From positions 310,001 through 374,000 of the forward strand of contig CALYLX010000155.1 of the NCBI GenBank assembly GCA_944990035.1: 64,000 nt of DNA. The letters are read 5' to 3'. A program made the translations under genes and the position numbers. This stretch comes from Clitopilus passeckerianus (taxonomy: Eukaryota > Basidiomycota > Agaricomycetes > Agaricales > Entolomataceae). Shown here piece after piece: positions 1 to 13,700 of this stretch (position 1 is its first letter; each line of letters opens with the position of its first letter). The notes beneath the pieces are model-generated. The model saw only the letters and a program-made list of their open reading frames with translations, had not been told where the DNA came from and ran no database searches.

Positions 1-2229
1 GGAATACGGAGAGAAATGGGAAACGACAAGGGCCTCGCAAGTTTTTATATTGAATGGACACAGGCGTGCGCCCCACTTAGTGCGTCTTGGCGGCTTCTTT
101 GTCGATGTCAGAGGGATTCATATGAAGGGTCGAGTGTTGCAAATCCCTGCTCTTGTTCGGCTCTCTGTTGCGCTTGAACTTCGCCGTGAGGTCACTGAGG
201 TAAGCTTGTAGACGCTGGTATGTTCACTGCCATCCATGAATAATAAAGAAGACTGCATCGTCAAGGTCGTGTCTCATCGTTGCAAATTTTCACTCCAAAA
301 ACTTGATAGGCAGAGGCAGCCTAGTCTCCTGTAAGCAGTCTCTCGTACTCATGCTTGCAGCCCCAAATTGAGGCTGACGCGTTTGATCTGTGTGCTGCTG
401 TTTAGCCTGGCGGACCCAGGCAAGCAAGGACAAGCCGACTCGAGTGGCCCAGCGAGGCCAGATCATCGCACCAACTTGCCCTCTCCCACTCTTTGAACAG
501 ATGGCTTTTGGATGCCTTCCAACGACCGAAAACACTGTCTTCGGCTCCGAGCGGATCTTGCTGCAGGCACATTACGGTCGGACTCTCCGAGGTTCAGGCA
601 GATAGCTTTGGAGGCCAACCTAGGGCTCAGGTACACTATTTACACGAGAAAAGGAAAATAGCTGCTGGAATCAAAGCAGCATTGAAACCTCATTATATCG
701 GGACTACTTTACGGAACTCTATTATCTAACTGAAGACTCCACTCAACACCTGGCTATGGTCCCAAACGAAATATCTAGCCAAAAGTTTCAGTGGCTTCTG
801 AGAGACTCTTCAAGTCAAATTCTACCAAAGCTCTAGAGCTCCTCGGGCTGCTCTCTGCTTTGGTAGGTGTCCAGGACAGCTAGGGTACATCTTACCTGGG
901 CCATAGGACCGGTTGGCACCCTTCTACACGACGCACCCACAGTGCTGTTCAAAGTAACTCTTTGGTCAACTGCAATCGCTACCCAATCCAGCAGCACAAT
1001 GACGTACCTTATAAGTATGAAACTCATTGTGGCGGACACACTTGTGATGGAGTTAGGTAGTGGTGTCACACCATGTGTCGATTCCATCGGTACAAGACAC
1101 CGGACGAGGCCGGTCATAGACCCTTCAGAAGTACGGTACCCTGGGCGGGAACACCAATAAGTCCGAAAGTAAGGATGGGGTGTGAAGATGTTCATGATAT
1201 GGGGTCGCCTGGGGTTCGTACTCGAAGGTGGTCGAGTTGAAGGTTCTCAAATAGCCCTTTTAGAGAACACAGCGGGAAAACCGCATTCCAAGCAAAATCT
1301 TACTACCCAGAGGCAGCATGAATGTATGTAATGATCGATCTTAGAGGATTGCTCGCCTCGCTTACAAGTGGTGTATTATTACGCAGGCGTCTCCACCTGC
1401 CTTCAGCGTGTCGGACGATCCATTGAACCTTGAAAGGTGACATGCAAACACTATCATAATACTGTTTAATGTATGTAAGGCCACCCATGCGGTAGGGGGT
1501 AAACAAGCTGAGTGTATGGTTATGCAAGATTGTCGAGGGCCCACATAATCCCCATTGACGAATCATATCTGGGTCCACCCCTCCCGTGAAAATTCCCTTA
1601 GGTAAAGCTAAGATGATGGGTACGGACCTCCAAAGTTATATTCCTATCGATGAGCCAGAACATGTCCCATGACACCTCGACATTAGTCGATATGCCTTAC
1701 AGAAACACAAGAATCTATTAGTGTGCCCACCTGCTATCGTTCTAAGATTATAAACGCCTTATATCAGATACTTCTCATCGTCATTCCGTCCAAAAGAACC
1801 GCGTGGCAGAGTATCGTATTCAGGGGATGCATGCTGGAATGGTACGCTTAGATAAATATCAAGTACATTTTAATTGGCGATCTCACCATGCCATAATCCC
1901 TTGGATCAAGCAATCCTTCATGATTCCAGAGCCGCCTTTGTGTTTTTCCCTCCCATATCTTAATCTGCAGGCGTTCAACGTGATAGAACCGTGGAGCAAA
2001 TTTCAAGTTGGCAGCCTCAAGTCTGGATGATCGTGATAAACATCATCTTCAGACTGGTTCCTTGCAAAGCTAGGAGCTTACTTGACCTTTCTATCTACTT
2101 CTTCCTTGGATAGCTCTAGGTGAAGAATTTTATGTGGCAGGTTCCACGCCAGAACCTCCGCATTGCCGCACTCTTTGCTGTGGGGCTAGTCATTTGGTTT
2201 GAGGCATCGAGAAGTCTCTCCAAGTTAAC
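1..2229. other. no gene recognised (left edge)
   Basis: I see no coding segment with a recognisable domain. The open frames are short, overlap on both strands and show no plausible splice continuity. It may hold the 3' region of the ubiquitin-like gene on its right and diverged intergenic DNA. Confidence 0.4.
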
Positions 2230-3445
2230 TTACCAGCGTACCTGGACCCAACCCAGCCTTCTTCGACGAGGCGGACGGTGGGGCCTCATTAAACATCTGG
2301 GGCAGACTGCAAAAGCACCGGTTTTTGGGTTTGAAGCATCCAGGTACAGCACAATACAAAGTCGAATGGCCCTTCCGCTAAGAGCGATTGAACGAGCATG
2401 TCTGGTAACTTCATACGAATCTTGGCCTTGTTCTTGGAAAGCGGAATAGTGGCCATTTAGAATATAGTCGAACACAGGAGTGCCTTTGTAAAGGCCTCTC
2501 AGAGTCGTGTCAAAGTCCTGTCTGAAGGTTGAATTGTAGTCAGCCAGAGTTAGCATTGTTCTTACTCACGCTTCGTGTTTGACACACCTCCATTGGGAGG
2601 TAGAACTTTTCGCCAAAGAAGTCTCGGACCTCTACAGATTTATGCGTCGGTAAAAGGCAGAGGCTTGCAAAAAAGGGATTGAGAGGTGATCTTTTGCTGA
2701 AAAACTATGAGAAAGCTCACCGTAGATCGTAGAAGGTTTCCCGAATGTGGGATATCTGGGCGGCCAGGAGCGAAATGGCTGAATTCTCCTTGTTCTTCCA
2801 GCAACGCCACTTCCACAACAGAAAAATAGTTTTTAGTGAACCTTTCCTTTTTGCCAGTTTAAGAATATCGGACACTTCCTGTTTCTGCCGCATCAATTGT
2901 TCTGTTGCCATTGTTAAACCTGGTTGATGATGTCGGAAAATGATGATGCCGTAGGTGTTTCGCAAGATTCGATCATGGGGGTTATCACCCCAAGGAGTGT
3001 TGATGATGCGCATAACGAACGTATCGACGGCATCAGATAATTCTCGCAACATTGTATGCATCTCACCGAAGTGCTGGAATTGGAAGGGAAGCTCCGGCAT
3101 CTTACGCCAACTAAGTTCTTCAGCGCAATCACTGGCCATTTTCTGGAAGTATCTGCCTTCGTAGGAGGCCCTTGCCGTTGCCGCGGAAATCCATGAGGTT
3201 GGTTTAAAGGCATTGGGTGCTTCTTGAGCAATGATAGGCTTTTCTCCAGGCCGTACTCTGGACTTTGTTGGGTTTCTATCCCGGGGCACTACTTCCGTGG
3301 AAGCTAGATATAGCTCAAGTCACTAGTCTGTATTCTTATGGATATTTTGTGAGGACTCACTATGGTTTATGTTCAGATTACCTCCAATGTCGTTGAACGT
3401 CGAATGAAAGAACTCTAATTTACAGTTTGAAATATGCGTGGGCAT
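2230..3445 (-). CDS. ubiquitin-like domain protein with CPRC ribbon
   Basis: Multi-exon gene of unknown function. I chose the ATG at 3445 because it opens a short exon containing the motif FFHSTFNDIGGNLNINH. A GTGAGT intron then joins it to a long helical exon (about 3290-2720) with many charged residues. The next segments carry VRDFFGEKFYLPME followed by DFDTTLRGLYKGTP, the start of a ubiquitin-like fold. The end has a hydrophobic strand, RLCIVLYLD, then VCPRC and a GWV near the stop. The same order (helical part, ubiquitin-like part, CPRC-x-GWV) is seen in the gene at 31199-32318. Splice junctions near 2700 and 2550 do not join in frame in the simplest model, so the gene may be slightly damaged or have introns I have misplaced. 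Agaricomycete genomes carry many such uncharacterised proteins. Confidence 0.55.
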
Positions 3446-3864
3446 GATGGACAGACGAAGCAGCGCTTGCGTAGTTTCCGCTCACTTGAACGTTACTCCA
3501 AACAGTGGGCTGCCTCAGATAGCAAATCCACACAACTATTATGAAGCCTATGTGTGGGCTGTGCTTGCCAAGGTCACCAAGATAACGATTATGGATAGAT
3601 TCGGCGCTTGAGAATTCACAGCAGGCGGTGCATTCCTGCTGCTTCAAACGAGCTTCCATACATGGCGTGTCAAGGAGTCTGAGCCGGGCTTTCGGGTCCT
3701 CCTACTTTGTAATAGGTAAATTAACTGAACAAGCTAAGGGAATGAATGCTGCGATGGTAACCTCAGAATGAGCCTCACCATCGCGGGTACCTATTGTGTA
3801 CAGCGAGCAAGTTCCAAAGCAAGCGATATATGACCTGGAACAAATTCAAACCTTAACCAGGGTA

Positions 3865-6638
3865 TCACTGCGACCCACGGAGCAACCTAAGTGCTGTCTC
3901 TTCATCATCTTCCAGAGTCCCCCTCGCCTGCTTGCTCTTCTGGGACGATCTGAAGCCATCGGCTCGCAGCTTCTTTGCTGGTGGTGGTGCATCATCTTCA
4001 TCTTCCGACGCGGTCGGCAGGTCAAACTCAGGAGATACATATCCATCGTCTTCCTCATCGAAGGCCACGAGGCTGGGTCCCATATCCTCATCATCCACAA
4101 CCTATGGAAGTCATATCAACAATTGCAGAAAATCACGGGTCAATTCGAAAACATACTTGTCCGCTCTCCCTCTCCTTTCTTTTCCGCTTCTTCTCCTTTT
4201 TCTTCTCCTTCGCCTCCTCCTTATCCCGTAGATTCGTAACCTGCATCTTCTCCCTCTCTCCTTTCGCGAACTTCTTCCCTTCACCCATCGCACCCTCAAG
4301 GCCACCTTTCTCTTTGTACCACTCCTCCGCATCCCTGCCCTCATACATCTCATGGGCCTCTCCTTCGTCATCAAAGATCAACTTCTTTGCCTGTGCACCT
4401 TGTTCTTTTATAGTGCGTTTAGCTTTGCCGAGTTTGAGTTTTCTCTTCGAGACGTTCTCTTCAAACAGCTCTCGGTCACGTTCATCAGCGTCTGAATCGG
4501 ATAAGTTGTGGTCGGCACGCTTGAGAGTGATGAAGTCGTCATCGGAATCATCGTTTCCGGAGCCTCCGTGGTCAACGAGTTTGGAATAATGTTCAGAGAG
4601 GATGCCCTGGTTCTTGCGCTCGAACATCCGGTCGTACTTCGTACGGACGCCGTTCTGTACACGCTCTTCAATAAGATGTAAGTCAGTTAAAAGCTAAGGT
4701 CCTGACCTTTGTTGACTTCGCCGGTTGTACATCCTCCTCCGGCTCCTCGTCACTACTCTCAGCCTCGCTCACATCCTCTCCCTCAGCTTCCTCCTCCACA
4801 GCCTTCTGCGCCTCTTCCACGATCCTTGAGGCATTCTTCTTTTGCTTTGCTACCTCCCGGTTCAAGAACTTGATCTTCGGAGCCCCAGGCAATCCCAACG
4901 ACTCCGCAAACTTCTCCACAGGTAATTCCTGGAGCTTGAATACGGATTTATCCTTGTGCAGGTGTATTGAACGAAGGTATGACACGAAAGCCTGTATCCC
5001 AGTTGAAAATAAGTGACTTTGAACCCGAAGTAATAAAAAGAGAGCACACCCTCTGACCAAGGTACTTGATCTCCGGCTCCTGGAACGCCAATTTTTGAAG
5101 TTGGTTCTGAACGCTCATGGTTTTGCTCGCCTTGATCTTGATATTCTTCACCTCAATGTTCTTCTCAGCTAAGCGTGCCAGCATGCCCTCCTCTTCGCTC
5201 GGAAGCAAGAACAGAAGCCCTTTCCCCTTACTCTCATACCTCGCTGTCCTCCCAACTCGATGAATATACGTCTCAGCATCTTCCGGCGCATCAACCTGAA
5301 CCACCCAATCGACAGCGGGAAAGTCCAACCCCCGTGCAGCAATATCGGTGGCGAACAGTACAGCATGTTGACTCTCCGTGAACTTGGTATACATCGATAA
5401 CCTCTGCATCTGTTTCTGCTTTCCATGCAAGCAGATAAGCGGTATGCCAGGATGCATCTTGCAAAACGTCTCGAACACGAAACGGACTTGTTTGCAACTT
5501 GACAGGAAGACGAGAGTCTTTGATTGAAGGTGCGTTTTGATGAAGGACCAAAGAACGTCGAGTTTCTTGTCAAGGTCGCATCGGATGTAATGTTGTTCTA
5601 GGTTTTGGGGGATGGACGAGAGGGATGTCTCCTCAATCCCTATAGAGACTGGGTCAGAAAGCGAGAGACGAGCAAGATCGTGCACGGATTGAGTCTGGGT
5701 GGCGGAGAAGAGAAGGGTTTGCCGCGTTTTAGGAAGGTGCTTGAGGAGTGCAGACAGGGTTTTGGCGAAGCCCATGTCTAATATTCGGTCGGCTTCGTCG
5801 AGCACTAGAGGGGCAAATCGGCATCATAATTGGACAGTTTGAACGGAGTAGACAGAGGACGTACCAAGCACCTGGAGGTTATCGGCTACAAATCCTACTG
5901 TTTGGTCCATATGTTGTAGCAATCGGCCGGGCGTTGCAACCAGGATGTTCATCCGGGATAAACGCTCGCTTTCATCCTTCAAATTCTTTCCGCCGATGAC
6001 CAACCCGGCAGAGAATGAGTGTAGGCCACCAATCGAGCGTAGAACTTCAAAAATTTGAACAGCCTAACCTAACGGGTGAGCCAGAATAAATACGGGAAAG
6101 TAAGCAGACGGACCAATTCTCGCGTTGGTGATATGATCAGGGCACCCAACCCATCCGCAGCGCTCCATTTTTTTCGGTATAGCATCTCCAGCACTGGTAT
6201 CAAGAAGGCTAGCGTTTTTCCGCTCCCTGTCCGGGCAGCACCAAGAACGTCTCGACCCTTCAACGATACAGGAAGGCTTTTCGCTTGAATATCCGTCATG
6301 TTGACAAAAAAAGCTTTCTTGAGGCCTAAACCGACAAATTAGATAGGGTCTGCATTAATGTTTAAAAAAACGACGAACCTCGTTTTGTCAGGTCAGAGAT
6401 TGGCAATTCTGAGAATAATCTTGCTTCAGGATCTGGGACCTTTGGAGGGATTTTCAACAAATTTTCGGGTTGCCAGGAGAAACTAACTCACATAGCCCAT
6501 TGCTGCCTGCTCCAGCGTTTCAATCTTTTGTTTTTCCTGCATTCTCCTCGCTTTTCCGGTTTTAATTGGTTTTGGAGCATTTTTCTTCGATTTTTGCCGT
6601 GGCTTCGAGGGCCCAGCATGGGATTGGGAAGTTGCCAT
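3865..6638 (-). CDS. DBP4: ATP-dependent RNA helicase DBP4 (DDX10/Hca4 family)
   Basis: Nucleolar DEAD-box helicase needed for early pre-rRNA processing and U14 snoRNA release in yeast. I place eight exons: 6638-6492, 6439-6379, 6325-6114, 6063-5865, 5804-5050, 4991-4707, 4654-4157 and 4101-3865. They sum to 2394 nt (797 aa), all junctions in phase with GT-AG introns of 50-60 bp. Visible motifs in order: Q-motif region [10 protein letters not shown], motif [10 protein letters not shown], Ia PTREL, Ib TPGR, motif II as DEAD ([12 protein letters not shown]), motif III SAT, motif [13 protein letters not shown] and motif [10 protein letters not shown]. They are followed by the family-specific [13 protein letters not shown] region and an acidic/lysine-rich tail with the [11 protein letters not shown] block typical of Dbp4. 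The lysine-glutamate tail produces a long pyrimidine tract on the plus strand near 4165-4260. It starts 787 bp from the divergent DUF6534 gene. No lesion seen. Confidence 0.95.
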
Positions 6639-7425
6639 TCGTTATAGTAGTATCGGCGGCGCAAAGTTGGACTTCCAGTACCGACGAAGGGGTACACCGA
6701 TTCCTGCGGGGAGTCTTGAAGCTAAGAACTGGCAACCCTGGTGGACCTTTCAAAACACGAGAATGATCACTACTGGAGGCCTTCGATACAAACAAGGGCA
6801 AATAGGGCTCGATCATACATTGTCTCCCACCGACGTCGCCTCTCTCACTCCTTACTCGACGACGCGAATCACAGGTTGATATTTTACATTGCAATCTATT
6901 AAAAACTGAGCTTAGACCTCGTTGTATCTTGCCTTCTTGTCTCATTGCTGGGGTCTCAAGCTCACATGACGCCACACATGGCGATCCCAAAATTGAAATT
7001 CTCCCAATTCGGACCAGCTATGTTGAAAATGGTCATTTGCGTGACATGGCTCGCCTTTAACTTGGCAATGTATCCCCGCAATGACAGCTCGAGGTGAACC
7101 ACGCGCACTCGCTTACCCGATCACTTCCTCGTAACCTTCCGGCGCTACTGCCACTTTGCTATCAAACTAGGCCATCTTTGTCAGGAAATGAATACTGTCC
7201 GGCAAGCAAGGCGTTGAAGGGCTCCAAGATAATCCTGCCTTCGATTACTCGGAACTCGCCTCCCGCCCATCAAAGCCTCGAGAGTCGAGATATATTTGAA
7301 TGCAGCTGTCATGGACGTGGGGTGGCCCAATTTTGACCACACCTCCTTCCTCCAGCACGCCGCGAAGCCCGTCGGACGCGTGTTTTGTTCGTTCAAGAGA
7401 CTGAATAGAGCCTGGATGCCCTGTA
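6639..7425. promoter_or_regulatory. divergent intergenic region DBP4 / DUF6534
   Basis: 787 bp between two divergently transcribed start codons, so both promoters should lie here. I see no clear TATA box next to either start, and the short open frames look like chance. Confidence 0.4.
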
Positions 7426-10026
7426 ATGGCACTTGGGCCTGCTGAGGTTGCGTAAGTGTCCAGCCTTGTTAACCGCTGACACAATCACTAACCATCGGGC
7501 TGACAGCTATGGTCCATATCTCATCGGACTTTTACTTAATGTGGTGCTTTATGGCATAACGATAACTCAGACCTACCTGTATTATAATTCTGCGAAAAGG
7601 TAAGCCATCCATGTTTAACATCGAGAGATCTGATTCAATTACGCCTCTCACTCTTTAGTCGCGACAGGTGGCAAGTTCAAGCCTTCGTATATCTCCTATT
7701 CGTCGCGGACACCGTTCAGACCATTTTTTCCTGCATATCGGTCTATGAAGGCGTTATTGTTCACTTCGGAGATGTGGAATACCTTCAGACGGGGGATTGG
7801 AAATTCGCTACAGGTGCGTTCTTTGTCTTCGTTCCCTTCACAATCAAGCATGTGCTAATATCAACCAAAGAACCCGCATTGACCGTGTGTTTCTCCCCCT
7901 GCCGCCCCTTCTTGTTTATCTGACGCGGTCGTATTCAGGGCATCATCGGTGGCATGGTTCAAATGTTCTTCGTGCGGCGACTCAAAGTTATCACCAAAAA
8001 CAATTTTCTCGTCTTAATTGTCCTTGCGTGCGCCATCTCCTCCATTCGTGAGTCCCCCAATCGCCCCAGCCTTCTCTTCAAATCCATGTCCGCATCCTTC
8101 ATTCCTGGCATTCGGCCGTATCCTTACCCCTTCCCTCCACCTCGTTTCTCAAACCTCTCACGAAATTAACGCCTAACTAACACCCCGTCCTTTCAATGCA
8201 GTCATGGGTATAGCAACGGGAGCCGCAATCCACTTCGTCCCGGCATTCGTCCAGTTTCAACGGTTTCAAGTTGTCGTGATCATCTGTGGGTATTTCTCCG
8301 CACTTCACAATTCTTTTCCCTCCCTTTTGATTATCTCCTTTCTTGCACCCTTCCATACTGGCTGGGCACCCCTATGATTTTCGCCTAGCCATTTGAACAG
8401 CGGACGGTTCCTGGCGCTCGCGTGGTTTGATATACTACGACATCACTTGCCTTCTCGACTTGCATTGCTTGTAGGGTCTAGTTCCCCGGCGACCCTTCAA
8501 TTCATGAGTTTCTTTCCATAACTGACATCCATATGCTTCCTCTTCCACTTCGCAACCTTTCTCGGTCGTAATTGGCCCCTTGTTCGTTTATTCATGTTCA
8601 CCCTGTCTGTTGTATTCGTGCCACCATCTTCCCCTTCGAACTTGGCCACCACTCCCGTGACCTCTGCTGCCCGCATTGTATTGCGTACTTCACCCTCGGC
8701 ACCGATCGTATTTACGGTCGCCAACGACTCGGCCTCGAGTCCAGACACAAGCAATTGCAATCGACCCTTCACTCTGCTCCTCCCTTGTTTCCCCCTTTCT
8801 TCTACAAGTGGATCTGCGTTATTTTGGTCACGTTTACTGATTACTCCCCGCGAATGTAGGGCTTGTCTCGGCCGCAACTGGGGACTTGCTCATAACCACC
8901 AGCTTGGTGATTTACCTGGTAAGTTTTGTATTCCTCGCCTATTTTCCCTGGGAATCCCGGAAGCTTCGAAGTCACACAGAGCGGCTAACTCGTATGTATT
9001 CTTCGTTGCAGAGAAGAATGAAGTCTGGTCTTCCAAGATCAGACAGCCAAGTCGACAAGATAGTCCGATGTAAGTATTCCTCTCCCCTCCGGAATTCGGA
9101 GCATGCCCACTAAAGTCACCCTGCAGTGACAATTCAGACAGGTGAGCTCCAAACTCTACCAGAGTACAACATATTGATCTCGAGGAACCTTCTTTCTCAA
9201 ACTCAGGGCTAGTCACCTCCATTTGGGCGTGAGTACCCCCCATCTTCCTCCGGCTTCTGTGCGGTGTCTGATCCTCCTCCTTGGGTACCCTCTCGGTCTC
9301 ATTATCCAGAGTAATCGATCTCTTCGTCTACCTCTTCAATGTGAGTTACAACTTCCATCACACTTACATCAATCAAGTGCAAGTCCGGGAAGCTCACCTT
9401 ACCATTTGCTTGGTTCAGCCCACAGGACTGTAAGTCATTCTATTCGCTTTACTGATCAGACCAGTAGCTCAGGTGATATCTTCTAGGCATCTGATTTTTA
9501 ACACCCCTCTGTCAAAACTCTATACCAACTCTCTCATGAGTAGCTTGAATGCACGCGATTTCTGGAGAACAGCGGAAGATAGCGATGCAACTACTACAGG
9601 AATCTTCCACGGGATCCAGTTCGCGCCATTTGCAAGAAGGGTGACCTTGAATCGCGAAGCAGACGTATGTCTTCTCCGTCTAATTCCATCAAGCAATGCC
9701 TGACTATAATTATCCTTTCTTCACAATCACAGAGATCCTTCAAAGTGAGCCCTATCCATTTCTTTCTGTAGGCCTCTACTTATCTTCGATACCTTTCCTT
9801 CTCTACTTCTGCGCAATCCTCCTAGTCTCGGATGTTGTCAAGCATGGGCACCAGTACCACCGACTCAACCTGCACGAAGGAACGCCAGCCATTCGGGTGT
9901 GGCGTAACCTCCCAGGACAGCACCACGGCTATCCCGCCATTACCGGCGTGTCCCGCAAAGATCAGGTTTTCTACTACGGATCGACACGCAGACTCGAACG
10001 ATGTGGCCAAGTCTGGCTCAGTCTGA
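7426..10026 (+). CDS. DUF6534 seven-helix membrane protein
   Basis: Member of the basidiomycete-expanded DUF6534 family, predicted plasma-membrane proteins with seven helices and no established function. The start MALGPAEVAYGPYLIG matches the usual family opening. I read 15 exons: 7426-7451, 7507-7599, 7659-7813, 7871-7884, 7939-8047, 8202-8285, 8860-8918, 9012-9069, 9127-9141, 9207-9228, 9310-9340, 9419-9429, 9487-9664, 9734-9745 and 9826-10026. They total 1068 nt (355 aa), all in phase. Family landmarks include YLYYNSAKSRDRW after helix 1, QMFFVRRLK in loop 3, WLVSAATGDLL and the motif TGLVTSIWA before helix 6. The tail is hydrophilic, rich in T and S. The intron after 8285 is about 574 bp, ten times the others. 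Four exons are 11-15 nt. The product resembles GPCR-like topology but that is inference only. Confidence 0.88.
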
Positions 10027-10754
10027 CCTGAGATCCGTAAGTACCCGCAGGGACTTTGCACGGATACCTGCCTGGCCCGGTGGGCCGATACCAGTGGCTG
10101 AGCAAACGCACCAGTCTACGGACCAAGGCACTTCCCGAGCCTTTGACGCCAGGAACACGCCTACGTATACTTTACCACAATTTATCATTAAAGCATAATA
10201 ATTCTTATTCAGGCAAGAGGTCCAGCAAAAAATGCACTACCTTTGAATTACTTGCTATACCAATCTGCCTCGCGACTTTAGCAACGATGTACTAGTACTA
10301 GATAATTACCAATGAGTAAACGAAATGTAACCATTTTCAGAAACCTAGAATGTGCAAGGACAATTGTACCCATTTTCATGGGGGAAAGATTGGAGTTTGC
10401 ATTTGGCCTCAATCACTCGAACGCCGCCGCCTCAACCGTTCATGTGCCTCCCAGCGAGAGGGAAATTCCGGGAAGAACTGATGCCGCGAAAGAGGCGAAT
10501 AAGGTTGTTCAGCTGATATGACGAGCCTCCATGAGGCATACCAAACGGGCGAGTGGTGTCGATCCAATAAGCCCCGGGTCTCGAAATGTAATGCCCCCGC
10601 CTTCTCTTTCCCGGGAGCTATGAATCAACCCATACGAGGATAGCTACTTTGCTGGGATTTGCGTGTATAATTAATGCATGAATCAAGAGAATAACAAATA
10701 CATATTTCGAGCCCGTCCCAAAAGACCGGCATAACAACAAAGCTCTACAAAGCT
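10027..10754. other. convergent intergenic region
   Basis: Lies between the 3' ends of the DUF6534 gene and the ABC transporter gene. It should hold both polyadenylation regions. AT-rich stretches lie around 10185-10330 and 10660-10700. No gene seen. Confidence 0.45.
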
Positions 10755-13700
10755 CTACCGCCTCTCCTTAACGAAGAAGTGTAGCGTAAGGTAACTCGCA
10801 AACGTGAATAATACAAAAAAGATCGCAAGCAATGAGATATTGGGCCACCAGAATGACTATAGAAGAGCAACACCCGCTGTCAGCAAACTGGTTGTAAGAC
10901 GAATACTAGGTCCTTACCTGAGATCTCAGCCCAAACGTGGACAAAATAGTCGCAGCAGGCAACTCGATATCAACACCATACCGGTGCTCCTTCAACTGCA
11001 GGTACCTCAGCTCATTCACAGCCAACGCTTCGAATGCAGCATGGAAGAACGAGATAGTATGCAACCATTGCAAGAACGGAGCAACAGACTCCCGATTGAT
11101 CAACAGGCCCGTGAACAGCAAGCTATAGATGCAGTCAGCACCTGCACCTGCAAAGTGGAATGAACAAACGTACTTGTACAACATAACCAAAGTTCCCGTC
11201 AAACTCGCCACATTAATGTTCGCAAACGCAATCGACAACCACAGCACAACACTTGCCGTCGTCAGATTGAACAGCACAAGCGTAAGCATGAACTTCCAGA
11301 ACGCTGGGACAGTCGGAACAAGGCCAATGAGCCCGTAGACGATGCCGCCGAAGATGAGAGGTGGAACCAGGCGGAGTGGCAGGATGTCGAACAGGACTTT
11401 GGACGAGAAGTAGGTGAATGAGGAATAGTACCCGTTTGCACTGTAAAGCCAATCATGTCATCAATATGGTCCAGATAGGAGTGGCGAAATGAACGTACCG
11501 CTCCCGCATGAACAGGATCCTTTCACTCGCAAAGAGTCCCAAACTCGACAAACAAGAGAACCCAAACAGCGCCAGGGTGAAGAAAAACACGCCCAGCCTG
11601 TTCTGGAAGCCCTTGATATCATCCGACACTCCATGGTAGAAGAATCCACAAATCACTACACCACATGTAATCAGCAACCTCATCTCCACCATGATAAGAA
11701 CGGAAAAACCACTCACAAGCCAACAAAATCGAGCTCAAATAATGCGCAGCCAACAACGCAGGATCCCTGTACAAATTCTTAAACGCCCTCCCACTCAAGA
11801 TCCTAAACTGCGTCCCATAGCTCGCCCGCTTCCTCCCCCTCAAGATACTCGTCTCAAGCGCCACATCCGGAAGCTCATTGCTCGTCACTGAACCATTCTC
11901 CTGTCCACCGGGACCACTCCTCTCAGCCTCAGCCCTCAAGACCTCCTCTTCCTCCCTAATCTCCCGCGCAACATCACTCCTGTCATAAGCCCCCACCAGC
12001 TCCCTAAGCTTCTCCGACATCGGTTTATCTTCCTTCCCAGCTCCACCAGCCGCGACAGCCTCAAACAACTGCGAGGTCTTGTGTCGCAGGAAGTTGCCCG
12101 TAGACGACGCGATAGACGAACGGCGACTCGCCAATGCAGTCGTGCCTTCAAGTTGATCTGGGGAAGAGGATGAACCGGGGTTGGAGCTGGAGGCCCTAGC
12201 GGACCGAACAGCGGAGAGTGGGACACCCTGTGACGAAGAAGGCCTGACGAATCCTTGTTCTTCGTCGACTACACTGGACGACTCGGCACTTGGAGATTCA
12301 GAGTCAAAGGCGATGCTATCCCTGCTACCAGAGAGCCTGGGTCCGTCCATAGATGCGTTCACGGTTAGGTCGACTGTTAACCATAAGCAAATCCATTCAC
12401 CTCCAAACCATCATGAAAATACTCACTCAGATAATCAGCAATATTAAAGCCTTCCGGACAGCCCTTCCCAATGCTCTTGAAATACTCTGCACACCGTCCA
12501 CCTGCTCCTTCTCCAGCAACTCCACCCAACCCCATTCCTCCCGAATATACGCATCTCCCTCCAGCCAGCAACACCAATCGATCGAACAAGGCCACAACAG
12601 AACTCCTCGGCTGATGAATCGTGAAAATGACAGTCCTCTTGTAATCCCGAGCAAGCGTGTGCAGGCAGTCAACGACATTGTAAGCGTTATACGCGTCCAG
12701 ACCAGATGTCGGCTCGTCCAGGAATAAGATCGAAGGCGAAGTGACCAATTCACAAGCAATTGAAACCCGCCGCTTCTCTCCACCCGAAATCGACCGTTTG
12801 CCTGAAAAACACAGTCTATCAGCACCTCCCCACCCCAAAAAAGACCAAAAAAAAAAACCACCCACCACTCTCCCCAATCCTCATATCCTTGATTCCCTCC
12901 AGCCCCAACTCCCTCAAAGTCTCCATAACCCTCCACTTCTTCGCCTCAACCGCCATCTCCCTCGGCAACCTCAACAACGCACTATACAAAACAGTCTCAT
13001 ACACAGTCAACGTCCCCATCAATGTATCCTCCTGATCAACATATCCCATAACTCCCTTAAAATCATCATCTCCAACATCCCTCCCATTAACACCCATCCT
13101 TCCTTGCACGGTCCCTCGCTTCTCCTTTCTGGCGAGTATATCTAGGAATGTGGATTTCCCGGCTCCAGAGGCACCCATGATGGCCATGAGCTCCCCTGGG
13201 CGAGCGACGCCGGATATACCTTCGAGGATGGTCCGCCCCGAGGGGAGGGTGTAGGTGATGTCGCGGAAGTGAAGCGAGGCGGGGACGTGGTCGGCCATGA
13301 GCTTCGCTGCTTCGTCGTCTGGCAGGCGGAGCTGTCCGAGGTCGCCAGCGGAGGAACGGCCGGCGTACCAGAGGATTCCGGAGACGAGGAGGACGACTAG
13401 AAGTGCGCCGGCTGCGGATAAGGCGAGCCAGAGGGTGTTGTCTGGTTTAGGTGGTTGCTGTGATACATAGGATCGTCAGTATATGTGTAAGGTGAGGAGG
13501 GAGGGAAGGAGTAGACGTACAACGTATCCTGGCACCTGACTGTAATGCAAACACTCTCCCCCGTAACACTCTAGCGTGATGGCCCTGTCTCCAAAGATGC
13601 TGTCGATGAGGTCGTTCATAGCTGGTTCTTCGAACTTGCATCCAGCACCGGATTTGCAGGTGAATTGGGCAGGTCCACGGATTTCCTCTGTCAAGAAGTC

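Noticed and set aside
3932..4589. Plus-strand Ser/Pro-rich frames antisense to the helicase tail
   Set aside because: Produced by the GAA/AAG-rich coding strand of DBP4; no independent support.
8497..8877. Minus-strand 126-codon frame in the long DUF6534 intron
   Set aside because: Low-complexity composition and no family; the opposite strand also has open frames here, so the composition alone explains it.
12741..13145. Plus-strand frame rich in Pro, His and Lys opposite the ABC domain
   Set aside because: Antisense shadow of the nucleotide-binding domain, which is unmistakable.
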